Assembly (NCBI GenBank): GCA_001599815.1
Contig: BCIA01000003.1
Location: 5,906,798-5,970,797, forward strand
Direction of reading: 5' to 3'
Origin: Furcasterigmium furcatum
Taxonomy: Eukaryota > Ascomycota > Sordariomycetes > Glomerellales > Plectosphaerellaceae
DNA length: 64,000 nt
The notes below the pieces were generated by a model, which worked only from the letters and a program-made list of their open reading frames with translations, ran no database searches and was not told the origin of the DNA. Every line of letters starts with the position of its first letter. Position 1 is the first letter of the stretch. Below, in pieces: positions 47,125 through 56,900 of this stretch. Both the position numbers and the translations under genes were made by a program.

Positions 47125-49374
47125 CATGGCTTTGGCGAATCTTTTCCGGCACGACAAGCCAGATCACTTCGTCCTCGGAGGACAGGAGTTCCCCACGGTA
47201 CCTATTAAACATCTCTCCTGAATGCAGTGCCCCAATGGCTGAGGCTCTCCCCGCAGGTCAACTGGTGGAGGAGCAAGAACCTCCGAAAGCTCTACTTTTT
47301 GCTCATCATCCCCCTCGTCGGATCGTGGGCCGAGGGATACGATGGCAGCATGATGAACGGGATCCAGACGAGCCAGGAGTGGCAGGAGTTCTTCGGCCAT
47401 CCCCGCGGATCACTCCTCGCGTTCTACAACTTGTCCTTCGCCATCGGCTCGCTCCTCGCGGTTGTCCCCTTCCCGTTCGGCTCATACTTTGCAGACAAGA
47501 TCGGTCGCCGCTGGGGGATCGTGTGCGGAAACATCGTTGGCATCATCGGCACAATCCTGCAGGCCTCTGCCCAGAACTGTGAGCATCTTAGCGAGAGCGA
47601 AAGCTATACCCCGGTATTGGGATTCTTGTGCTAACGGGGTTATGCGAAAGTTCCCATGTTTGTCATTGCCCGTATTATTGTCGGAATGGGAAGTGAGTTG
47701 TCATGGACTCCCCTGTCTGGGTGCCACCTCTGACCTTTGCTTGCTAGCCACCATCACTCAGGGCAACTGCCCGCTCCTCGTTACTGAGCTGGCACATACG
47801 CAGCATCGTGCCAGTGTCACGGCATTGTACAACTCCAATTGGTTTGTCGAACCCGTTGACCTGTTTCGGGTTAGCTCGGCAAGCGCAAGCTGACCCGATC
47901 CTCTGCTCTTAGGTACTTTGGCAGCGTTATCGCAGCTTGGGTGACCTTTGGTACCATGTATGCCATCTCTATTATACCTTGGATACCTTGATATAGACTG
48001 ACTGATGGCGTAGTAACATTCAATCCTCTTGGGCATGGAGGATTCCCTCCCTGCTTCAAGGCGCAACCGCTGTCATCCAAATAAGCTTGATCTGGCTCGT
48101 TCCTGAGGTATCATCATGCCTGATAACCCAGCCAACTCTCCCCGCCCACTGTTCGCTAATTCATGTCTAGTCACCTCGCTATCTCATCGACAAGGACCGA
48201 CACGAAGAAGCTCTTGAGATCCTCAAAAAATATCACGGAGACGGCGTACTAACTGAATTCGTTGCAGCAGAGTACCTGCAGATCAAGGAAACAATTGCTC
48301 TGGAGAAGGAGTTCGGCAAGCGCGGCTGGGCTGAGCTCTTCCGTACGCCCGGAAACCGCAAGCGGGCACTCATCTGCTATCTCCAGGGCTTCTTCTCGCA
48401 GTGGTGCGGCAACGGTTTGATCAGCTACTATCTCGTGCCCGTCCTGGAAACCATTGGCATCACAGGCAGCAACGAGCAGGCCGGCCTGAACGGCGGTCTC
48501 CAGCTCTGGAATTTTGCCGTCGCCCTGTGGGCATCCTTCAACCTCGATCGCATCGGGCGTCGTCCCATGGCGCTTGGCAGTACTGGCTGCATGATTGTCA
48601 TCTTCACTTTGTGGACCGTCTTCTCTGCCCGCTTCGCCGCGACCCAAGATTCGGGAATGGCTGCAGGCGTTCTCGTCATGATCTTTCTCTTCTACACCGC
48701 TTTTAACTGTGGCTGGTGAGTTCTGAGATTGCATTCTGGCATCTAGGTGGCGGTCACTGACGTCGAGCGTAGGCAAGGCCTTGTCATCGCTTATCCTGTC
48801 GAGATTCTGCCCTACGAACTCCGAGCAAAGGGCCTGCAGCTTACATTCTTTGGCATTTCTTCGAATGGTAAGTTGCAGAAAGACACCGCTCTGACTGCGT
48901 TGCACTCACTGACAATCACAGTTGTGAATCAATACATCAACCCGGTTGGCCTCCAGAACGAAGGATGGAAGTTTTACATTGTGAGTGCATCTGAAAAGTG
49001 GTACTAGTTAAGGAACCTTGCTCTAACAGCTTTAAGTTCTATTGCGTCTTCCTCTGCGTTATATTCACCGTTGTATACTTCCTCTGGGTAGAGACAAAGG
49101 TACGACTGCTACCCATTTTATTACATTCTAAAATCTTAGTCCGTCATGCTAAATTTGCGTTAAGGGCGTACCCCTGGAGGAAATCGCAAAACTCTTTGAT
49201 GGCGAAGATGCCAATGTCGGCGGAGGCGCGGCAACCAGCCAGGCAAAGGATCACCTCCGTGACATGAAGATCCGTGGAGTAGCGGACGACGTCGAGATTA
49301 ACGTCGAGTTTTCCGAGGGTCAAGAGGCTGGCGTGGAGCGCCCACAGAAAGTTGTGAGCTCTAAGGAGCACTGA
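47125..49374 (+). CDS. MFS sugar porter (lactose/oligosaccharide permease-like)
   Basis: A twelve-helix proton-coupled sugar transporter. The first exon MALANLFRHDKPDHFVLGGQEFPT is joined by an intron to VNWWRSKNLRKLYFLLIIPLVGSWAEGYDGSMMNG, the family start. Further landmarks are FADKIGRRWGI, ARIIVGMGTTITQGNCPLLVTELAHTQHR, PESPRYLIDKDR and the central loop AELFRTPGNRKRALICYLQGFFSQWCGNGLISYYL. Then come FNLDRIGRRPMALGS and the C-terminal WVETKGVPLEEIAKLFDGEDA, ending ...VVSSKEH. About nine introns are needed, several between 47,580 and 48,170. The relatives include lactose and cellodextrin permeases, so a manno-oligosaccharide is a sensible substrate next to the intracellular beta-mannosidase. 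Confidence 0.87.
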
Positions 49375-49885
49375 TTCTCATCGCATCGCCACGGGCTCAG
49401 AACAATCTTGAGGCTTCTAATAGCTTTGGGGGCCTCTAAAAGTACCCGGCTCGAAGATCGTAAGATTCCTGTTGACTACTGTCAGCTAAGGTAGTTTACC
49501 AAGAGACAAACGGGGGAGTACTGCTACTACGTAGTGTAAACGATGGAGAGAGGTGCTAGAGACCTACCTACTACTAGTACTAGTAGTAAAATCAATAGTG
49601 CATCTGACAGCTGAGAGCCTCGCCCGTTCTCCCCGTGATGGGCCCACCTTCATCCGCTAAGAATGCCGTCACCCCCGCCACTAGTCAGTGGAGCAACTCC
49701 CCCGCATCATGCTACCGTGAGCGGCCATTTAAGTGACCGCGACCGCCCGGCCTACTACAAAATTTCGCCGAGCCTCTTCTTCAACAAAACGCCACGAGGA
49801 GTCTGCGACCATTTAATACTCGAGTACTGCCGAGATTTCACAACCGCCATTGGTTTGCTTCGGGACACTTGTCTCCTCTGATCAG
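49375..49885. other. Intergenic region
   Basis: About 510 bases between the sugar porter and the regulator. A short stretch near 49,565-49,590 repeats TACTAC/TACTAG. Nothing else was recognised. Confidence 0.4.
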
Positions 49886-52103
49886 ATGAGGTCGGTTACT
49901 GGATGGTGAGTTAGATATCTTTTTCTTAGGCCCGGCCCACGGTTGCAGACCTCGAAACTAACTCGGTTCACTTGCTAAGTATGACCTGTCGTCGCCGCAA
50001 ACTCAAGTGCGACGAGTCGAGGCCAGAATGTGGCCAGTGCCGCAAGTCTGTGAGGAAATGCGAGCGTGGGGAGCTTGTGTTCCGCCACCAGCAAAATGCC
50101 TCCCTGGAAAAACACACTTCCCTTCAACGATACTTCGCCGATAGAAGCAGCTTCGGCAGCTCAGAAACTTGGCTGGAGATCCCAGGAACAGGCGAGTTTG
50201 GCGAATTCAGCGTCGTGATCCGTGATCCTGACTGGAGACCCAGTTACCTTTGTGGCGGAGAATCCGGCTAGTAGCTTAAGGAACGCGGCTTCAGAGCACG
50301 ATAAGGACCACCAGGGACCAGTTTCAACAGATGTACCATCGGTCAGTCAACGGGAACCCAGCGATGGTCCTACAGCCACCATCGGACCGCAGGACAGCCC
50401 CGATACCGGGATCTCGAGCGGCATCAGTTTCATCCAGAACTCGTTCTCTCCTGCTATTGATCCACCGGATGGCCGCGACTGCTACACAACACCAACTCAG
50501 CACGAAGGCTCTGTCTCAGTCGGGTCGCATTTCAACTCTACCCATTCCCACGTATTCCAAGCACAGGGGACTGCACCGCCAGTGGAGACTGACCCCGAGG
50601 TGGCATTCCTGCTAAGGCACTTCTCGGAGCAGCCCGGCAAATGGTAAGGAAGTCGAGTTTCCTAAAGTCATGAATAACTAATCATCTGTTTAAAAGGCTT
50701 GACCTCTACGTCCTGGACGCTTATTTCGCACACGAAGTCCCTCTCAGGGCGCTATCTTCCCCTCTCCTCAAACACGCTGCTTGCGCCTACGCAGCAAAAC
50801 ACCTCAACAGAACGACACGCAAGACGGATCATCCCATACTACACGTACGACAGTCGCAGGTCGCGAGCACCACCTCTTGGCCCAAGTCAAACGTCGTGGA
50901 TTGGGCATGGTATAGTGCAAAATACTATGCTCGGGCAATCAACCTCTTGCGAGAGACCCTCCGGAATAGCAATGATCTCGATAGGTCTCCGGGGCAGGAT
51001 GCGTACTGGAGCCACAACACTGATCAATGGATGGAGCGCCGCACTAGCTCCGGAGAGATATCCGACGAGACACTTGCGGCGATGGCGATCCTCTGCAACT
51101 TCGAGTACATGAGCGCGTCAGACGCGGAGTGGTCCAGCCATCTCAGTGGAGCAATGCTGGTATGGGATCTCACACAGTCTAGCATCATGTCGTTGTTGAG
51201 CCTTCGGCCCTCAAAGGCTCGGAAGGCCATATTTTGGAATCTTTTCCGGCAGGACGTCTTCGCAGCTTGTCCGTTGAACGCCATTCTATTCCCGATAGAC
51301 AGCGCTGACGCCATGTTACAGTCATTCTAGACGGCAAAACCAGTCTAGATGTAGACGACATCACTATGTGGAGGATGTCAGGCTTGGAGCTAGACGACCA
51401 AGGCCTCGTTCTCCCGTCGACGGGTGTCCGAGAAGGAGCGATGAAGGACGACATGATATCCAATGCCCTCATACGGATTCTCTCCAAAGTGTTTAACTAT
51501 ATGGCAGCAGGCACGGGGTCCCAACACGAACGTGAGCTCAGCAACCGCTCATCCACGTCTCCTGGGCTACAAACTTCGAAGAAGGACACGTGGACATCCA
51601 TAAGTCACGAACTAGATGTCTGGCACGACGGTCTGCCAGACTCATTCCGGCCATGTGCTCGGATCGACCGCGAAAGAAGTGAGCCGGCAACGGACTCGAG
51701 CCCGCCAAGGCCCGCGACAATACCCGAAATCTGGTACACCAGCGACATGTGCGGGTCGACAATGCAAACATACCATTTAGCACGCATGCTTCTCCTCGCT
51801 CACAGAGACGATACGGCGCGCACCGGATGCGGAGTCTTTAATGTGTTAAGCGCCTATCGATCCATCGAAGCGGAGCTGCGCTACCACAGTCGCGAGATTT
51901 TCGGAATTGCGCTGTCCTCGCCAGTCACCTCTATAACCCTCCATCAGACACAGACCATTTTCGTTGCGGCTCAGTGCCTAACCGATAAAGAGGAGAGACG
52001 AATGGCGGTTGATATCCTGCGGCGGGTGAACTATGACTTGGGATGGGAAACGGAATATCGTGTACAGAAGCTCCTCGAAGAATGGGGCTGGCGTGATGTC
52101 TAA
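49886..52103 (+). CDS. Zn2Cys6 transcription factor of the mannoside cluster
   Basis: The first exon is only seven codons (MRSVTG plus two bases of a Cys codon). Splicing from GTGAGT at about 49,905 to 49,979 makes MRSVTGCMTCRRRKLKCDESRPECGQC in sequence terms, a complete Zn2Cys6 cluster ending RKSVRKC. An intron at 50192-50237 uses a GC donor and joins EIPGTD to PVTFVAENPASSL. Another joins QPGKW to LDLYVLDAYFAHEVP, and a fourth (GTCCGT to TTACAG) joins FAAF to ILDGKTSLDVDDITMWR. These are the conserved blocks of a large Pezizomycotina regulator family. The protein ends ...KLLEEWGWRDV. The position after the sugar porter suggests control of mannoside use; this is inference. Confidence 0.78.
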
Positions 52104-52125
52104 GAACAGTTCTCGGTATAACTAG

Positions 52126-52538
52126 GTGACTACCATTATTGCAACCGGCCCTGAAGTGGCAGAGCCCCGAAAGCCCAACCCGGCGTTTCTTCGAGTCGCC
52201 CAGAGCATACACAGAATGATGCGAGAGGCGAAAGAGGAGAGAAAGAAAGCGGCACAGGTGCCACCCTCTGCAGCTGGGCCGGACAGCGTTCAGAGCGTGC
52301 CGGGTGCTATGTCAGACCCGATGCCTCCCAGCTCGCCTATCCATGGTACTCAGCTGCCCCTTCGGATCCTCGTGCTGGCGCTCCCGTGTCTCACCCCAAC
52401 CAAGCCCACGGAGATGGCAGTTCGAAGAAAAGAAGAGGCTTGAGTGAAGCTCTCCATGAATCATCTCGGAGTCCCTCCCATGGCAACGACCCAAATTATC
52501 TTCCGGTCGGCGAGCGTCGTTTTCTCAGACGAGACTAA
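52126..52538 (+). pseudogene. Unidentified coding remnant with one frameshift
   Basis: A stretch of about 137 codons in two frames. The first frame (TTIIATGPEVAEPRKPNPAFL, then RVAQSIHRMMREAKEERKKAA) is helical and charged. At PIHG near 52,345 it continues best in the next frame as YSAAPSDPRAG, a disordered basic segment (GSSKKRRGLSEALHESS) that ends at TAA 52536-52538. A single lost base would join them. Composition looks protein-coding, but I do not recognise the family and there is no convincing ATG. It could be the remains of a regulator or a downstream gene whose 5' part is lost. Confidence 0.3.
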
Positions 52539-53243
52539 GCCCTGGCTCGCCTCCAGGCATTGTGGACAGCACAGAAGCAGCATTAAAGACCGACCGTATA
52601 CTCCCATTTTCTTGGTGTTGACTCTACTGACAGCTGTGAAATCTTGACGAATGCTAAGCATCCGATGCCCCTCACAGAGCAATCTTTTCGTTTCCTTCGC
52701 CGGCATTGTTTGATGCAGCATGTCTCTTTCCATATCGGCACCATTCCCGGTCCTCTCGCTCCGCCAGTCACGCTGAGGCTGCGCTATGCTTGCAAAAAAC
52801 TGGTGTCGAGTCCTAGTGACCTAAAGGAAGCGCGAGCCCAAGTCCACCTCCTGTCAACGCTGCGTCCAACGCCCTGAACTATGACCCAAACATATTCAGC
52901 ATCAAGCAACATTGCCCACAGTAATTACATGTTGGAGGTCTGGTCTCAGTTCTTCAGGAAAGCCCATGTCTTCCTCTTTAACCTGAAGTGTGCAAAGGCC
53001 CGTGAATCCTGCCTGGTTCGAAATGTTCGCGATGGTTGGCAACCGCATAATGAAAAAACTACAGTGGAGTGCCCATGACCCGTCTCGTCCACTCGAATCA
53101 GCTCGGAGGTTAAGAACTTGATGGTCCCGATGTAATGGTATAATAACCCGACGGCCATTCTCACGGCCTGCCTCGTTGGTTTGTATCCATAGGCTATTAT
53201 GTTAATAAGACTAGTCTAACTTATCCCTACATTGCCTATTTAC
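52539..53243. other. Intergenic region, no gene seen
   Basis: About 700 bases with only short unsupported open frames. It separates the intact gene region from the subtelomeric relics. Confidence 0.45.
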
Positions 53244-53723
53244 TTAAGTAACGTATCTAAAGAAAGGGGACTTATCACCCATCTTGATAAGTTGCCCTGC
53301 AAACACTATTAGCGTCGAGACTTAACCCTCGGAATGAAAAGCCTTACCATCGTCATACTGAGAGTGGATCTCCTCGGTCGTAAGGGCTTGACGGCTCTTA
53401 TTATCTTTCAGACAGATCCATCGCAACGCGAAAGAGGAAAGGATAGCTATGCCAGTCATAGCCAGGCAGAGTCCATACCCGAGCTCGTACTTAAGAGCCT
53501 GGCGAGCTAAGAAGATGTTAGATCCAACAGCACCTCCCAGGTTTCTAAGAGTCATCAGGAACGCCATGCTAATAGCACGCTTCCACGACGGCGCCAAGTT
53601 ATTACCGACCTAAGAGATACAACTAATAGCGGCCGGGTATAAGCCGGCCGGAAGGCAAAAGAGGAAGCCGTAAGTTACACCCGGATACTTAGGGTGGGGT
53701 ATAGCCAGCAGCGCAATAGTTGG
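53244..53723 (-). pseudogene. MFS transporter (anion:cation symporter family), C-terminal fragment with premature stop
   Basis: The minus strand reads PTIALLAIPHPKYPGVTYGFL, then CLPAGLYPAAISCIS, a TAG stop at 53610-53612, then VGNNLAPSWKRAISMAFLM and the last two helices. A short intron joins HSQYDDG to QLIKMGDKSPFFRYVT with TAA at 53244-53246. This is the last third of a Dal5-like symporter, the same family as the intact gene at 30.4-32.1 kb but clearly a different member. Homologues have Trp at the stop, so TGG has become TAG. That is a CpA-to-TpA change on the other strand, which fits RIP. The rest of the gene is missing beyond about 53,724, where unrelated repeat sequence begins. Confidence 0.75.
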
Positions 53724-53770
53724 TGGGTGACAGGTCCTTGGGTGTAGGGTCAGCTTGGCGTAGGGTTAGA

Positions 53771-53928
53771 AATTTATACCCTGGGGTTGAAAGTGGGCTG
53801 ACGACGGGTCGGGGCGCGGGGTGGATATGGTGTGGCAGGTTTTTATACCCCAGGGTTGAAAGTGGGACATCGCCCGATCCGCAAAGGTCCAGTCGGAGCC
53901 TGACCATTTTTAACCCTAGGGTACAAAG
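53771..53928. repeat. Three diverged copies of a ~25-bp near-palindromic motif, period about 70 bp
   Basis: Copies at 53771-53797 (TTATACCCTGGGGTTGAAAG core), 53840-53866 (TTATACCCCAGGGTTGAAAG) and 53907-53928 (TTTTTAACCCTAGGGTACAAAG). A fourth lies at 56628-56648 (TTTTTAACCCTAGGGTATAAA). The first two keep CTGG or CCAGG where the last two have CTAGG, as expected from CpA/TpG loss in the latter. Confidence 0.55.
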
Positions 53929-53929
53929 A

Positions 53930-56900
53930 TTCACGTCATCTTTATTTAGTACGGTTACTAACGACTATAGCCGCGACGCCCTCTATCTACGTATAGTCGG
54001 AATAGTGAGGGAGTGTTTGCCTAGTCTGGAGGGAGGCACTATAGCCTTGTCCGATAGACGACCTACGGTAGGTCGGCGATACCGTCGAACGTGACCAGCT
54101 GGTCATCTAGTAACAGACAGCGAGGCGCGTAGTGGGTATGGTTACGGTCCCGGCTAGGGGTAGGCAGGGGTTCGCAGAATCTAGGTTAGCGCGACCGTAC
54201 AGCGGGTAATATATAGTGGGCGGGACGATGCAGAAGACTAATATGGAAACGCCCCTTTATTATTAATAATCGAGGCACCCGGGTACTACGAAGTAGGTAG
54301 CACTATAGGCTAGGCTCTTAAGGTAGGCAAAGAACGGGTTATAAATACCGATCGAGGGTTCGCGCGGCGGCGCGGGCGCGCGGCGTTAAAGGGCAGGGCG
54401 AAATAAGGAGGGTATCTCGGGGGAGGAGTCTAGGGTAGAGGCGCCGGTAAGTAAGAGACGGCGGGTAGTAGAAGCTGTGGGGGAAACGGCGAGGGAGAGG
54501 GCGCGAGAATATTAGATAACGACTACGCGGATACCGACGGCGGCGCTAACAGCGAAATGGGAGCGAGGGAAAAACCGGGAGCTAAATAAGGCGTAGGTGG
54601 GTAAGCTATAGGAGATCTTTAAGCGCGGGGGGCTAAACCGCACGGCGGGGGACCACCGGATCTAAGTGCTCTGCCGGCGGGAGTAGGTATCGCGGATGCT
54701 AGAGCACGTCCGATCGGCGGGCCGGTAGGGAGAGGCGGTAAAGACGCTAGACTTTCGCGACTAGCTCGCGGTTAATAACGGGGTAGCGGCGGATGTAATA
54801 GACGGGCAGTATAGGATTAAGGCGTTAGAGGCATACGTAGAGAAAGCGAAGGGCGGCCCTAAGGAGCTCTAGTAGGAGTATAAGTTCTACAATAAAGGTA
54901 GGCCCCGGGATAGAGCAGGAGGCGTAACGTTCTAAGGAAGCGCGAGCTAATAGTTACGGGCAGAGAAGCTACCGTGGGAATTTAACCTAAAGCTACAGAT
55001 AAACCGTACGGACGCGGTGATAAAAGATAGCTACGGGTAGATCTAGACATAGCTAATAGCGGTATATATATACGACGAGACCCTCTCGCTAGGTATAGCG
55101 GCGGAGGTAGAGTAGAGGGTGATAGAGGCTTTATAGCTTAGCGGGGAGATAAAGATCCCGGTTAGGCGGCTAGTAACGATCTAGAGGAATATAAGGTGGA
55201 GGTAGATAGCGACTAGGTAGTATAGGTTACCGATCGGGAGAGAGATATTTAGGATCTCGACATAGGAGTAGATAATTAGCTACTAGATAGATAATATAAG
55301 TATACGTAAAGGAGGGAGAGAGAGATAAGAGGCTAATAGGTTATAGCGGGTAGTATTAGTTCTTAGGCTTTTACTATATACTAAGGGCGATTAATAGTAT
55401 ACCGGAACCGGCTTATAAGGGTATTACGGCGGCCGACTAGAAGAGGATAACGGCCGAGCTCCTAGGGGGGAGGACGGAAGAAACGGTATATAAGCTATTC
55501 TATCCGACGGGGAGGGCGCGAGCGGCGGGCGTGGCGGGGTTAGTAGCGCCGGCATCGCGGGACATAATAAGGCGGCGGGTAGGATTCCTCGCCCAGCTAG
55601 ACGATGCGGCCTACCGCGAGGTGTATAAGGACGTAGCCTCTAGGCCGGGGCTACGCTTCTAAGACCTGCGCCGTGTTACTAGGCTCTTATAGGAGGACGG
55701 GCGGGTACCGTTCCGCGTGATTAACCACCTAGTGTCCTAGGTGATACCGGAGCCGACGGTGATATATAACCGGCGTAGTAACGAGAAGCCGCTGCTCCGC
55801 CGCGACCTAGTCTGCGTACTAGGTCACTATAATAAAGAGTTTATATAGGCGATAGAGAGGAAGCTAGGCGGCGGCGTGCTCTACGCTAAGGAATAGCCGC
55901 CGGACGAGGAGGCGTTAATCCTCCTTTAGTAGGAGGTCGTCGACTTTACCCTAGACAACCTAGCCGAGCTCTAGGGCGTAGAGTATCGGTATTACCTTAA
56001 TGAGACCCTATAGGAGATAGGCGCGCCCGACTACGTAAAACGGTTTAGTACGCCGGTATAGGCGGGCGTTCTATCGATTACACGTAGATACTTTAGCGAT
56101 AACCTACCGCGGGAGTAGCGGGCCCCCCACCCTTAACTATCGCCGCTATCGCCGCCTAGGGCTCGCCCGAGGGACTAGAGGGCGGCCGATATATTAGAGA
56201 GCTTTTAGGAGAGCGTATTATAGATACCCGGGCTGGCCGGAGATATAACGCTTATTATATCGGATATTTTCTAGTTTGCGTTAGTAAGGTAGTATTTATA
56301 GGGGCCGGGCCGGGAAATAACGTTACTACGACTAAAAGAAGAGGCACTACGCGGCGAGAGGGCTAACTAGGCGGAAGAGCTAGATAGGGGATTATAAGAG
56401 GTAGAGGAAGCGAATAGGTGCGGCGGAATTAATAAGGCGGCCCCTAAGACGACGCTACTAGGTAGGGTCCCTAGCTATAACTATAGTGCTAGGACGGCTC
56501 GTAGGCTTAGGGCGTTATAAGGGAAGCCGGGTAGTAATAGTAAAAAGAAACCTAGCTAGATAAAAAGGCTAAGGGCGGTCGGGTAGGAGGTATAGCGTAG
56601 AAATAGAAATACCGCCGCTATAGGCGATTTTTAACCCTAGGGTATAAACCGTATCGTCGTTAATAAAAGGAAATAAGGCCGTAGGGGGTAGCGCCGGTTA
56701 GGGGCCTAACTAGGCTGCTATAAGTTAGGATATTAAGACTATAATAAGGGTGCGTTTTAACGCTATCGAGGTAACCAGAAGTTATAAACGGGCTAATAAT
56801 AATAATACCGCCTTAAGTAACCCCCGCCGTAATAATAAGATAAAAGAGACGGTCGACGAAGCGCCCACGATAGCGTCTAGAGGAGCCTCGCCCGATATTA

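Noticed and set aside
53690..53770. A GGGTGTAGGGT / TAGGGTTAG stretch as an interstitial telomere
   Set aside because: Only isolated GGGTTA-like words occur, without a run of units; it seems to be part of the local 70-bp repeat.
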